Assembly (NCBI GenBank): GCA_963781805.1 | Contig: CAWAHF010000004.1 | Location: 3,534,001-3,598,000 of the forward strand | Reading direction: 5' to 3' | DNA length: 64,000 bases | Source of the DNA: JAFGPL01 sp963781805 | GTDB lineage: Bacteria; Bacteroidota; Bacteroidia; Bacteroidales; UBA10428 | The notes under the pieces: model-generated | What the model saw: the letters and a program-made list of their open reading frames with translations, nothing else | Databases searched by the model: none | Told to the model about the DNA's origin: nothing | Program-made: the position numbers and the translations under genes | Shown: positions 42,354 through 51,685 of the stretch, piece after piece | How the letters are laid out: each line of letters begins with the position of its first letter | How positions within the stretch are numbered: the first letter of the stretch is position 1

Positions 42354-44246
42354 ATGCAAGATCAAGGCAAATTTCGAGTCCCTTTTTTATTAATTATCAT
42401 TCTGATATTTATCGCGATGCAATTTCTGTTCAATCCCTCCGAAAGGAAGGTTGAACTTACCTATGATCAATTCAAAGACAGCCTTCGGGTAGACAAAATT
42501 AAAAGTGTAGTAATTTCACAAGATGAAATTACAGGGTATTTTAAAAACCCTGCCGATACATTAAGCAAAGCTCAGACAGATACAATAAAGCATAAAAGTC
42601 CCGGATTGATTTTACCATGGAAAGCCTCTAAAAAATTACCTGAAAAATTTCAGGTAGTGAGACTCGATGATAAAGAATTACTTGATGAATTGGAAAAACA
42701 TCATGTTGAATACCAGGGAAAAATCCAATCGAACTGGTTTGTTAATTTATTAGGTTGGGTTGCTCCCCTGCTAATTTTATTCCTGATTTGGGGATTTTTG
42801 TTCAGACGAATGAGCAAAAACATGACGGGAGGAGGAGGTGCGCAAAATATATTCAATGTAGGGAGAAGCAAGGCTAAGTTATATGTTCTGGATGAAAATA
42901 ATAAGGTAACCTTCGATGATGTAGCAGGTGTTGATGAAGCAAAAGAAGAGTTGAATGAGATGATTGAATTCCTCAGAAGCCCAGGGAAATTTACCCGCCT
43001 GGGCGCCAAGCTTCCAAAAGGAGTTTTACTGGTTGGACCACCCGGCACCGGGAAAACGCTGTTGGCTCGCGCTGTTGCCGGAGAGGCGCAGGTACCGTTT
43101 TTTAGCCTTACAGGTTCCGATTTTGTGGAAATGTTTGTGGGTGTAGGAGCTGCCAGGGTACGCGATCTGTTTAAAGAAGCAAAAACAAAAGCTCCATGCA
43201 TTATATTTATAGATGAAATAGATGCCATCGGAAAGAGCCGTGGCGCCTTACAAATCGGCAGCAATGACGAAAGAGAAAACACATTAAATCAACTGTTGTC
43301 AGAAATGGATGGATTTGCTCCCGGCGATGCAATTATTTTAATTGGATCTACGAACAGACCAGAGGTTCTTGACAGAGCTCTCCTGCGTCCAGGAAGATTC
43401 GACAGACAGGTATTGGTTGACAGGCCTGACTTGAAAGGAAGACAGGATATACTTAAAGTGCATACCCGAAATCTTAAATTACATAAAGATACCGATTTAC
43501 GTGCAGTTGCAGCACAAACTCCCGGATTTTCAGGCGCTGATTTGGCAAATATCTGCAATGAAGCCGCTTTGCTGGCCTCGAGAAAAGGTAAAATTTCGAT
43601 CGAACCTGGCGATTTTCAGGAAGCGATTGAGCGTGTTATTGCGGGGTTGGAAAGAAAAAACAGATTAATTAATGAAAAGGAGCGCAAAATTGTAGCCTAT
43701 CATGAATCGGGTCATGCACTTGTAGGATATTTCACTCCGGGAGCTGACCCTGTGCAAAAAGTTTCTATCGTCCCGAGAGGAATCGGTGCCCTGGGCTATA
43801 CCATACAATCTCCGCTTGAGGACCGGTTTTTAATGTCGAAAAATGAGCTGCTAGGCAAAATAAAAGGAATGTTAGGTGGCAGGGCTGCTGAAGAAATTGT
43901 TTTTGGTGATATTTCTACCGGAGCTTCAAACGATTTGGAAAGGGTAACCCAGATTGCTTACGATATGATTACGATTTATGGAATGAGCGATAAAATTAAA
44001 AACCTGTCATTGAAAAAAAGATATCAGAATCAGTTGCTTGGTAACGATATGATGACTGAGCGAAGGTCCGAAAAAATGGAACAGATTATTGATGATGAGG
44101 TATTAAGCATTATTGATAAATGTTATACTGATGCAAAAAATCTGTTGATCGAAAAACGGGACGGACTTAACAACATGGCGGAACTATTGCTTAAACAGGA
44201 AGTATTAAATGCAGCGGATGTTAAAAATATATTGGGTGACAATTAA
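42354..44246 (+). CDS. ftsH: ATP-dependent zinc metalloprotease FtsH
   Basis: A 630-residue inner-membrane AAA protease that degrades misassembled membrane proteins. Two membrane helices (about 6-24 and 125-148) flank a periplasmic domain. The AAA part has Walker A GPPGTGKT, Walker B IIFIDEIDAIG and the SRH region TNRPEVLDRALLRPGRFD. The zinc motif HESGH (His450, Glu451, His454) is intact. It is single-copy in this window, 240 bases from the respiratory operon and with no evident link to it. The length is normal for Bacteroidota. Confidence 0.97.
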   Translation: MQDQGKFRVPFLLIIILIFIAMQFLFNPSERKVELTYDQFKDSLRVDKIKSVVISQDEITGYFKNPADTLSKAQTDTIKHKSPGLILPWKASKKLPEKFQVVRLDDKELLDELEKHHVEYQGKIQSNWFVNLLGWVAPLLILFLIWGFLFRRMSKNMTGGGGAQNIFNVGRSKAKLYVLDENNKVTFDDVAGVDEAKEELNEMIEFLRSPGKFTRLGAKLPKGVLLVGPPGTGKTLLARAVAGEAQVPFFSLTGSDFVEMFVGVGAARVRDLFKEAKTKAPCIIFIDEIDAIGKSRGALQIGSNDERENTLNQLLSEMDGFAPGDAIILIGSTNRPEVLDRALLRPGRFDRQVLVDRPDLKGRQDILKVHTRNLKLHKDTDLRAVAAQTPGFSGADLANICNEAALLASRKGKISIEPGDFQEAIERVIAGLERKNRLINEKERKIVAYHESGHALVGYFTPGADPVQKVSIVPRGIGALGYTIQSPLEDRFLMSKNELLGKIKGMLGGRAAEEIVFGDISTGASNDLERVTQIAYDMITIYGMSDKIKNLSLKKRYQNQLLGNDMMTERRSEKMEQIIDDEVLSIIDKCYTDAKNLLIEKRDGLNNMAELLLKQEVLNAADVKNILGDN

Positions 44247-44347
44247 AACTGTCGTGGCAAAATGGATTGAATATATCAGTTCTAATGTTCAGAATTTAAA
44301 TCCGTATATCAATTTTTAACAACTCCAACGATTCCGGGGGCCAAAAA

Positions 44348-45034
44348 TCATCTTCTGCATCTGTAATTTCCAAATAAACTGCTGCTGAAATTAAATTCCG
44401 AATTAAATACATTCAGCGCCTCAACCATTTCCTCGCAGCGCTGACAATCCCTGTAAATATCGGAGCAACTATACCAGTACAGCCGGTATTTATTCTTCAG
44501 GGCATATTCTATCATAAAAGAGTAATTATTTATTTTTTCAACTACCTCCAGGGATTCATCTTTATAAGAATCCAGTTTATATAAATCGCTCTCATTAAGT
44601 TTTGTCAAAAATCCGTTCCATCCCGAACGGGGCGCTTCCTTTTTTATCCAGAAGGTATCAAGTCCGGCATCAGCCAATTCATCCAGGGTATAGGATTTTC
44701 TGTTTAGGTTATCCTGTTCTGCCACCCGCTCAATAAACCAATAATGATAGCAGTTCCATTTGTATTTTGTTTTCCGGATGATATATACCTCACCTCCCTT
44801 GGCTGCTCCGGCCATAGCCCACAATCTTATTTCGAGCGAATCAGCGCCGTTCTCAATGGACTTGATATTCAGTTCATCGGTAATGTTCTTTTTTTTCAGG
44901 TAGAGCAGTTTATTTATTTTGTTATTGACGATGTCCGGTATTTTATAGTCAATACGTGAATGGCCATCTCCGATGGAAGCAAACCGGCAACTAAAAAATA
45001 AAAGCGGAATCAGGAATAAAATATACCTTTTCAT
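44348..45034 (-). CDS. Putative lipoprotein of unknown function
   Basis: A 228-residue protein with a lipoprotein signal (YILFLIPLLFFSC, acylated Cys about 16). The mature part is mixed alpha/beta with conserved-looking aromatic and charged segments (WNCYHYWFIERV, LDTFWIKKEAPRSGW) and Cys pairs near the end (SCSDIYRDCQRC). I do not recognise the family. It is monocistronic on the minus strand between ftsH and a prenyl synthase gene, neither obviously related. Confidence 0.6.
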   Translation of the reverse strand: MKRYILFLIPLLFFSCRFASIGDGHSRIDYKIPDIVNNKINKLLYLKKKNITDELNIKSIENGADSLEIRLWAMAGAAKGGEVYIIRKTKYKWNCYHYWFIERVAEQDNLNRKSYTLDELADAGLDTFWIKKEAPRSGWNGFLTKLNESDLYKLDSYKDESLEVVEKINNYSFMIEYALKNKYRLYWYSCSDIYRDCQRCEEMVEALNVFNSEFNFSSSLFGNYRCRR

Positions 45035-45438
45035 AACGATTGGATTAGAACATACTCACCATTCAAACGCGTGAGAATGTGTTTTTAATTGTAAATCCGA
45101 ACGATACAATTAATAGTTCGTTACACGAAATTACGAAAATTCGGTGATTGATTTATAAAAGAGAAATTGTGAAATGGGAATTATGGATGAGGGGAATAGA
45201 TTAACACAAGTTACGCTGAAGCTAAACCCTGGTGATGCCAGGAATTACGTAATGCCGGATACTATTATAAAATCTAACCGGATATATGGTTAAATTATAA
45301 GTAGCAATAGCTACATTAAAATTAAAAGCGTAGTGAAAACTATACTAAGGAGCAGGCTTTTTTGTTAAGGTAATTAAAGGAGAAAAGTTGGACATGTCCA
45401 TTTAAAGTATTAATTCTCCTGCAAACAAATTCCCGGCT
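45035..45438. other. Gene-free region between the lipoprotein and prenyl synthase genes
   Basis: AT-rich with a few short inverted repeats (for instance AACCGGATATATGGTTAA and GTAGCAATAGCTAC near 45285-45315), none with a T tract. I see no gene or RNA in it. A promoter for the lipoprotein gene must lie at the left end. Confidence 0.5.
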
Positions 45439-46413
45439 CTATTTCACCCTTCCCATCAAATCTGCTGCAAATTTTTGAAGAATTCCTTTTTTCTCCTTAT
45501 TTACCGATACCATTTCAAGCGATGATAGTGCTTTCCGGTAATATTCATTCATTTTTAATTCTGTCAGTTCTTTAATTTTCAGCTGATTAAATATAGCGGT
45601 AATGTTCTTAATCTTTTCTTCTCTCACATCAACGTCTAAAGAATACCATTTCATCAACTCCACGAGTGTTTCACCCTTTGCCAGATCAAATGCGTTTAAT
45701 AATAAAAATGTTTTCTTGCCGGCTGCAATATCTCCCCCGATGGCTTTTCCAAAAACCTTCTGATCGGCGTATACATCCAATAAATCGTCCTGCAATTGAA
45801 ATGCTATCCCCAGGTTCTTTCCAAATGCATGCATCAAACCGGCATCTGTATCATTTGCCCCGCCGCATATACTCCCTATTTCAAGCGAAGCTGCCATAAG
45901 AACTGCAGTTTTCAATTCAATCATTTCAAGGTAATTGTCTACCGACACTTCTTTCCGCAATTCAAAATCCATATCGTATTGCTGTCCTTCACAAACACCA
46001 ATAGCCGTTTCATTAAATATTTCAAAGATTTGCAGCAATATATCCGGAGAACTTTTTGATAAATATTCGTATGCTTTAATCATCATGGTATCACCGGAGA
46101 GTATGGCTACATTTTCGTTCCATTTCCGGTGTACAGTAGCCTTCCCTCTTCTTACTTCCGATTTGTCCATGATATCATCGTGCAGCAATGTGAAGTTGTG
46201 AAATATCTCTATGGCCAGCGCAGGATTTACGGCAGTGTCAATAGTATCGGAAAATAGGTTGCATGCCAGAAGTACCAACGAGGGACGGATACGTTTCCCG
46301 GCAGGGTTTAATATATAACGAATAGGATTATACAAAAGTGAAGGATTTTCGGGTAATTCCATATTGGCTATTTGGAATTCTATAATTTGTTGGCATTCCT
46401 TGAGACTATACAT
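45439..46413 (-). CDS. Trans-isoprenyl diphosphate synthase (probably short chain)
   Basis: A 324-residue all-helical enzyme that condenses isopentenyl diphosphate with allylic diphosphates. The first Asp-rich motif is DDIMD (79-83) and is followed by RRGK; the second is DDLLD in QLQDDLLDVYAD. The residue five positions before the first motif is Phe (F74). Bulky aromatics there block chain growth, so a C15-C20 product is more likely than a long quinone side chain. Sequence alone cannot fix the length. It is transcribed alone and would feed isoprenoid lipid carriers or carotenoids. Confidence 0.88.
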   Translation of the reverse strand: MYSLKECQQIIEFQIANMELPENPSLLYNPIRYILNPAGKRIRPSLVLLACNLFSDTIDTAVNPALAIEIFHNFTLLHDDIMDKSEVRRGKATVHRKWNENVAILSGDTMMIKAYEYLSKSSPDILLQIFEIFNETAIGVCEGQQYDMDFELRKEVSVDNYLEMIELKTAVLMAASLEIGSICGGANDTDAGLMHAFGKNLGIAFQLQDDLLDVYADQKVFGKAIGGDIAAGKKTFLLLNAFDLAKGETLVELMKWYSLDVDVREEKIKNITAIFNQLKIKELTELKMNEYYRKALSSLEMVSVNKEKKGILQKFAADLMGRVK

Positions 46414-46561
46414 GTGTTTTTTTCATAAAAATATGGTTATAATAGCTATCAACAAAGAAAATGACGGAAAAACTTTTTCGCTGTTTTAATTTCTCTTTGT
46501 CAGCTGCAATTATCCCAAACTATTAAAGTTTGTTAAAATAAATACAGGAGCTTTATCATTA

Positions 46562-46591
46562 TTGTTTTTCGTCATTTTATGGCTAATTTTG
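46562..46591 (+). promoter_or_regulatory. Bacteroidota-type promoter for the TlpA-like/carA transcript
   Basis: TTG at 46562-46564 and TAATTTTG at 46584-46591 are 19 bases apart, an excellent fit to TTG-N19-TAnnTTTG. The leader to the ATG at 46663 is about 65 bases. Confidence 0.65.
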
Positions 46592-46662
46592 CACGGATAA
46601 AAAAATTAACGGATTGCTTGATTGTATGATATTTGAAAGCTAATTTTATTAAATAACTTGAT

Positions 46663-48141
46663 ATGAGTAAATTACCTTTTAAGTCAATTACGTTGGTCTT
46701 CGTAATTTTATTCTCTCATGTTGTCTTTTCGCAAGGCTATGATATTAAAATCAGGATGAAAGGATTGAATGATACAACTCTATTGCTGGGGCATTACCTG
46801 AATAAATCGATGTATCCGGATGATACAATCATGCTGGACAATAATGGGTATGGTATTTTTAAAGGTAAGAATATGCTACCCGGAGGAATGTATGTTGTAT
46901 ATCTCCCATCGACTAAATTCTTTCAGATTCTGCTGGATAAAGATCAACAATTCTCCATTGAAGCCGATACTGCGGATTTTGCCAATTCTGTTAAGATTAA
47001 AGGCTCGGAAGACAACAGTGTTTTTTATGACTTCCAGAAATATATGATGGCATTAAGTGAGGAAGCATCTGCAATTCAACAAAAACTTAAAACATCTGAA
47101 AATGGTGCTGAGAAGGAAGAATACAAAAAAAGGCTTAAAAGTCTGGGTGATGAGCGTATAGAACATATTAACAGTATTATAAAGGATCATCCCGGTTTAT
47201 TTGTTTCTACATTTTTGAAAGCTACGCTGGATATTGAAGTACCCGATCCCCCTCTGCTGGCAAATGGTAAAAAAGATTCTATCTGGCAGTATTATTACTT
47301 TAGAAATCATTATTTCGATAATTTCAATTATACCGATCCAAGATTATTGCGGACCCCCCTGATTGAAGATAAAGTGATGGATTATATCACCAAAGTGATC
47401 CCGCAAATCCCGGATTCTATCATAGTATATTCCGATTCCATCCTGGATAAATCGGAGGCAGATTCAAATGTGTTTCGTTTTATGCTGATTACATTATTTA
47501 ACCATTTTGCCAAAAGTAATATCATGGGGATGGATGCGGTTTATGTGCATATTGCAGATAAATACTACCTTACCAAATCCTGGTGGAGTGACAGAAAATT
47601 TCTGGAAGATTTGAAAGACAGGATTGAAAAAACCAAACCGCTCCTGATTGGAAAAACTGCTCCGGATATTGAGCTGATGCTGGTACCTGCTGAACATTTT
47701 ATTGCGGCAGAAAATGATACTGCCTTGAAAAGATTTCCGCATGCCGGTTCCAAAATTAATTTGCATGATATCAATGCAAAATATCTGGTTTTGGTATTTT
47801 GGGAAGCAGATTGCGGACATTGTAAAGTTGCCATTCCAAAGCTTCATGAATTATATGAAAGCTCGCTTAAGAATAAGGATGTTAAAATATTAGCTGTTAG
47901 CACCTTATTTGGAGAGGACGGAAAAATAAAATGGGTCGATTTTGTCAATCAACATAAATTATACGATTGGATGAATGCCTGGAACCCGTATTCTTATCAA
48001 TATAAAATTCAATACGATATTCTTACTACGCCTCAAATATTTATTCTTGATAAAGATAAAAAAATAGTGGCCAAACGTATTGGCCCGGAACAAGTTGAGC
48101 CAATGATTGCTGCGCTTGAAAGTATGGAAAACAAAAATTAA
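46663..48141 (+). CDS. TlpA-like thiol-disulfide oxidoreductase with DUF4369-like N-terminus
   Basis: A 492-residue exported protein (signal peptide about 1-22). The N-terminal beta domain resembles DUF4369 and begins with GYDIKIRMKGLNDTTLLLG. A helical middle of about 200 residues follows (DUF5106-like), and a thioredoxin domain lies from about 330 to 490. The active site is C384-G-H-C387 in WEADCGHCKVAIPKL. Such proteins reduce disulfides in the periplasm, often in cytochrome c or other envelope maturation. The His in the CxxC is DsbA/TlpA-like. It precedes carA by 9 bases, which is probably incidental. Confidence 0.82.
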   Translation: MSKLPFKSITLVFVILFSHVVFSQGYDIKIRMKGLNDTTLLLGHYLNKSMYPDDTIMLDNNGYGIFKGKNMLPGGMYVVYLPSTKFFQILLDKDQQFSIEADTADFANSVKIKGSEDNSVFYDFQKYMMALSEEASAIQQKLKTSENGAEKEEYKKRLKSLGDERIEHINSIIKDHPGLFVSTFLKATLDIEVPDPPLLANGKKDSIWQYYYFRNHYFDNFNYTDPRLLRTPLIEDKVMDYITKVIPQIPDSIIVYSDSILDKSEADSNVFRFMLITLFNHFAKSNIMGMDAVYVHIADKYYLTKSWWSDRKFLEDLKDRIEKTKPLLIGKTAPDIELMLVPAEHFIAAENDTALKRFPHAGSKINLHDINAKYLVLVFWEADCGHCKVAIPKLHELYESSLKNKDVKILAVSTLFGEDGKIKWVDFVNQHKLYDWMNAWNPYSYQYKIQYDILTTPQIFILDKDKKIVAKRIGPEQVEPMIAALESMENKN

Positions 48142-48150
48142 TACGTATTC

Positions 48151-49242
48151 ATGAGAAACGACAAAAAGGTAAAGCTGGTTTTAGAAGACGGCACTGAATT
48201 TACAGGTTATTCATTTGGTTCTGAAAAATCGGTTTCAGGCGAGGTGGTTTTTAATACGTCAATGACCGGGTATCCCGAAAGTCTCACAGATCCTTCATAT
48301 AAAGGCCAGATACTTACCCTTACCTATCCGATAGTAGGCAATTATGGTGTGCCGGGGGACGAAATGACAAATAATCTGCAACGGTTTTATGAGTCATACG
48401 CTGTACATATTTCCGGATTAGTGGTATCGGATTATACCGAAGAGTATAGTCACTGGAATGCAAAAAAGAGTCTGGGCGATTGGCTCAAAGAATTTGATAT
48501 CCCCGGAATTTCATCCATAGACACCCGTTTGCTGACAAAGATTCTCCGTGAAAAGGGAACTATGTTGGGAAAAATTATTTGTGATGGAGCGGATGTCGTG
48601 TTATATGATCCAAACGAAGATAATCTTGTGGCGCAAGTGAGTATACACGAAAAAAAGGTGTATGGAAACGGCAAATATAAAATTGTGCTGATTGATTGCG
48701 GCGTAAAATACAATATCATCAGAAATCTGATTAAGAGAGATGCGACAGTGATACTTGTGCCCTGGGATTGGGACATTTCAAAGGAAGAATATGATGGTCT
48801 TTTTATTTCAAACGGACCAGGCGATCCCAAAAAATGTGACAAAACCATCCACAGTCTTTCCGAATCATATAAAAGAGAGAAACCTGTTTATGGAATATGT
48901 CTGGGAAATCAATTAATGGCCCTTGCTGCCGGAGCCAATTCCTATAAACTGAAATACGGACACCGCAGTCATAATCAGCCTGTACTGCAGGTGGGAACTA
49001 ATAAGGCATTTATCACATCTCAGAATCATGGCTTTGCGATTGATAATCAAACGCTCCCTGACGACTGGGAACCCTTGTTTATAAATCTGAATGACAATAC
49101 CAACGAAGGAATGAGACATAAATCAAAACCTTACTTTTCTTCCCAGTTTCATCCTGAAGCATCCAGCGGACCGACTGATACAGAGTTTTTGTTTGATCAG
49201 TTTATGGACAAAGTGAAAGAATATAAAACAAAAAATAAATAA
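48151..49242 (+). CDS. carA: Carbamoyl-phosphate synthase small subunit (glutaminase)
   Basis: A 363-residue subunit that hydrolyses glutamine and passes ammonia to CarB for pyrimidine and arginine synthesis. N-terminal domain: LVLEDGTEFTGYSFG, then VVFNTSMTGYPESLTDPSY. The GATase domain has the nucleophile Cys in YGICLGNQLMALA (most family members have GHQ; here GNQ) and the catalytic His-Glu in FHPEASSGP. carB is not in the window, so the two subunits are not adjacent here. A terminator follows directly. Confidence 0.95.
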   Translation: MRNDKKVKLVLEDGTEFTGYSFGSEKSVSGEVVFNTSMTGYPESLTDPSYKGQILTLTYPIVGNYGVPGDEMTNNLQRFYESYAVHISGLVVSDYTEEYSHWNAKKSLGDWLKEFDIPGISSIDTRLLTKILREKGTMLGKIICDGADVVLYDPNEDNLVAQVSIHEKKVYGNGKYKIVLIDCGVKYNIIRNLIKRDATVILVPWDWDISKEEYDGLFISNGPGDPKKCDKTIHSLSESYKREKPVYGICLGNQLMALAAGANSYKLKYGHRSHNQPVLQVGTNKAFITSQNHGFAIDNQTLPDDWEPLFINLNDNTNEGMRHKSKPYFSSQFHPEASSGPTDTEFLFDQFMDKVKEYKTKNK

Positions 49243-49266
49243 CACCTGCTTTGGCAGGTTTTTTTA
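49243..49266 (+). terminator. Rho-independent terminator after carA
   Basis: ACCTGC and GCAGGT form a tight stem around a short loop and are followed by seven T residues. The T run ends at the ATG (49266) of the next gene, so that gene would need its own start or read-through. Confidence 0.8.
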
Positions 49267-49934
49267 TGCTAAAACCGCAGATAAAAATTGATAAAGAACT
49301 TAAAGCCCTTTGTCCCAATCTGGTTTTAAACTGTCTAGCATGTGAACTGCTGGTTCAACCTTCCACCAAAGCATTTCAGGATTATTTTAAAACCACCATC
49401 CAAAATATCGCAACCGGTTTAATTCTTGAGAATATCAATACGCTACCGGCAATTAAGGCATCCAGAAAAGCGTTTAAATATTTAGGAAAGGATCCCGCTC
49501 GTTATCGCTTGTCGGCTGAAGCATTACTCCGACGGGTTGCCAGCGGAAAAGAGCTATACCGTGTAAATAATGTGGTGGATATATTGAATTTAATTTCTAT
49601 TGAATCAGGATTTTCTATTGGCGGATATGATGCGTCAACTATTTCTGGGGATATTCATTGTGGAATCGGAAGGGAAAATGGAATCTATCAGGCTATTGGA
49701 AGAGGTGAACTGAATATTGACCGGATGTCAGTTTTAAGAGATAATTTGGGGGCTTTTGGCAGTCCTGTCAGCGATTCGCAAAGAACAAGGATTACAGAGA
49801 ATACTAAACATTTCCTAATGGTTTTTTTCAATTTTTCCGGAGATGAAAAGATCATCCCTTGGATTAAAAAAGCCGAAGATCTTCTAAAAAAATATGCAAA
49901 TGCACCTCTATTCGACTACAGAGTTTTGACTTAA
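49266..49934 (+). CDS. B3/B4 tRNA-binding domain protein (PheT-like)
   Basis: A 222-residue cytoplasmic protein of the B3_4 family, related to the editing/tRNA-binding part of phenylalanyl-tRNA synthetase beta. Characteristic segments are YLGKDPARYRLSAEALLRRV and VVDILNLISIESGFSIGGYD. Stand-alone members may edit or sense aminoacyl-tRNA. The ATG at 49266 is chosen over TTG at 49251, which lies within the carA terminator stem. It converges with the SiaC-like gene with no base between the stops. Confidence 0.85.
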   Translation: MLKPQIKIDKELKALCPNLVLNCLACELLVQPSTKAFQDYFKTTIQNIATGLILENINTLPAIKASRKAFKYLGKDPARYRLSAEALLRRVASGKELYRVNNVVDILNLISIESGFSIGGYDASTISGDIHCGIGRENGIYQAIGRGELNIDRMSVLRDNLGAFGSPVSDSQRTRITENTKHFLMVFFNFSGDEKIIPWIKKAEDLLKKYANAPLFDYRVLT

Positions 49935-50309
49935 TCAGGCAGCTTCAGCAAATTCAACAAACCTAAAAACCGTACGGATTAACATTTCTTCAAATATTTG
50001 TCCTGCTTCCAGACTGTCATCATCACCTTCTTCATAATGCCAGTTAATCTGAATACTTTTAACATGATTATTGGCATCAAGAATTTTAAGCAGATCAAGA
50101 ATTTTCTTGGATGATGAACTGTTAAAATATTCCAGGTTAAAATCAAAGGTAACCGTGTCAACAGATAAATTTATTAACCAGTTTTGTAAGGGTTTGAAGA
50201 ATAATTCTGCATTTTCAGGAAGTGATCTTCCTTCGATCGAGAGCCTACCAGTGATGTTAAAACTAACATGTGGTGTAGAATTGGTGCCGATAATTGATAA
50301 GCTTTCCAT
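49935..50309 (-). CDS. SiaC/DUF1987-family regulatory phosphoprotein
   Basis: A 124-residue protein of the DUF1987 family, named after SiaC of Pseudomonas, whose phosphorylation state controls a diguanylate cyclase. The conserved core reads FDFNLEYFNSSSSKKILDLL; Ser64 sits where SiaC has the phosphorylated Thr, with three more Ser behind it. No SiaA phosphatase, SiaB kinase or SiaD cyclase gene is nearby, so partners would be encoded elsewhere. It abuts the B3/B4 gene convergently. Confidence 0.85.
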   Translation of the reverse strand: MESLSIIGTNSTPHVSFNITGRLSIEGRSLPENAELFFKPLQNWLINLSVDTVTFDFNLEYFNSSSSKKILDLLKILDANNHVKSIQINWHYEEGDDDSLEAGQIFEEMLIRTVFRFVEFAEAA

Positions 50310-50720
50310 TATTTTTCAATTTTATTTAAATTCGATTCTGAAATCTTTACTTGCGTTTACGAATATTTGCTGTTAAGGATGTATTCAATTGACAAATGAC
50401 CGTTTTAAGCAGGTGTATTTACCTATTTTTTGGGTTAAAGATGAGCAATATCATTTCAATGAATGATACAAATCATATTATAGGTTATATTATGTTGAAT
50501 TTCAAACGTTTAACACATTGGTACTTGATTCCAATGTGTTACCTGATTTAACCTGCGTCACAAATCTCAATAGTATCTGAAAAGTAATCCCCGGATACCT
50601 GAAATTTTATTTTAGATTACAGGAAATTGATTCTTATTGAAATAAAAATCAACTTTTTCGAATTACCTGCATTTTCAAAGCTTTCCATTAATCTGTCAAA
50701 GTAAAATCAAATATTGCAAT
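50310..50720. other. Gene-free region between the SiaC-like and SDR genes
   Basis: 411 AT-rich bases. The only clear structure is the perfect hairpin at 50511-50541. I see no open frame worth calling. Confidence 0.6.
50511..50541. repeat. Perfect inverted repeat (orphan hairpin)
   Basis: TAACACATTGG (50511-50521) and its exact complement CCAATGTGTTA (50531-50541) flank nine bases. No T run follows on either strand, so it is not an ordinary terminator. It lies in the intergenic region between the SiaC-like and SDR genes and could be a protein-binding site or an RNA stability element. Confidence 0.55.
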
Positions 50721-51569
50721 TTAAACAGAGTATTGGAATCCTGTAAGTTTTTCACTTTCTACCCAAAGGCGTTGTGCAATTTCCTTATTATAGGACAATG
50801 GGGATGACTTTACCGGTTTTTTCTTTATAAAATATTTTCCTGAAATACCTTCCACCTCATTGGAAGAGGCAAGATAAACAGAAGTTTGAGCCCCTTTTTC
50901 TGCTCCTATTAAGAGAGGTCGAATAAATTTCATCATGAACCCACTGAATCCTGTTAAATCACTTCCAAAATTGGTGGCGACAGTTCCAGGGTGTAATGTA
51001 TTGGTTGTAATATTTTTATCCTTTAATCTTCGGGATAATTCATAGGTAAAAAGAATATTTGCAAGTTTTGCCTGACCATATGCCTTAAACGAAGAATATC
51101 CTTCGGTAAGCATCAAATCATCAAAATGAATTCTGCCAATAACATGAGCAGCTGAACTTACGTTAATAATACGTGCAGATGTGCTTTTTTGAAGCAATTC
51201 CAGTAACATCCCAGTCAACAGAAAGGGACTCAGATGATCAAGTGCAAAAGTATATTCAAAATTATCAATCGTTATTTTTCTCTGCCCAATAATCAGGCCT
51301 GCATTGTTAATTAAAACATCAAGCTGCTTATATTTCTTCATAACCGCCAAAGCCAGATTTCTGGTTTCATTTAAAGAAGATAAATCGGCAATTAAATATT
51401 CTGCACGTATTGCCATATTTAATGATTTAATCTCGGTCAATAAATCTTTTGCTTTATTTTCATTCCGTGCTACAAATATAATATTGGCATTCATTTTGGC
51501 AAGTTCCAGTGTGGTAGCTCTCCCAATCCCCGAAGTGGCGCCAGTAATCAAAACATTTTTCCTCTGCAT
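50721..51569 (-). CDS. Short-chain dehydrogenase/reductase (retinol-dehydrogenase-like)
   Basis: A 282-residue classical SDR. TGATSGIG (9-16) binds NAD(P); the NNAG motif is present; the catalytic set is Ser139, Tyr164 and Lys168 (YGQAK). RNENKAKDL after the second strand carries an Arg, favouring NADP. The C-terminal half resembles retinol dehydrogenase/WW-oxidoreductase-like SDRs, but bacterial members act on varied lipids and carbonyls. It is monocistronic. Confidence 0.88.
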   Translation of the reverse strand: MQRKNVLITGATSGIGRATTLELAKMNANIIFVARNENKAKDLLTEIKSLNMAIRAEYLIADLSSLNETRNLALAVMKKYKQLDVLINNAGLIIGQRKITIDNFEYTFALDHLSPFLLTGMLLELLQKSTSARIINVSSAAHVIGRIHFDDLMLTEGYSSFKAYGQAKLANILFTYELSRRLKDKNITTNTLHPGTVATNFGSDLTGFSGFMMKFIRPLLIGAEKGAQTSVYLASSNEVEGISGKYFIKKKPVKSSPLSYNKEIAQRLWVESEKLTGFQYSV

Positions 51570-51685
51570 TTAGCTTGTATTTTAGTTGATTTAAAAACGT
51601 TTTAAAAACAATAACCAGCGAATATAGTTTTGTTAATGAAAGTTAAATCAGATTCTTTTCAAAATCTGTTATTTGTAACAATTCC

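Noticed and set aside
42701..43282. Minus-strand frame of 193 codons opposite ftsH
   Set aside because: It is antisense to a perfectly conserved AAA domain; its Ser/Pro/Asn-rich translation looks like a reading-frame artefact.
48151..49242. Possible loss of function in CarA because GICLGHQ reads GICLGNQ
   Set aside because: The nucleophilic Cys and the His-Glu pair are intact and the gene is full length, so I treat the Asn as a natural variant rather than a defect.
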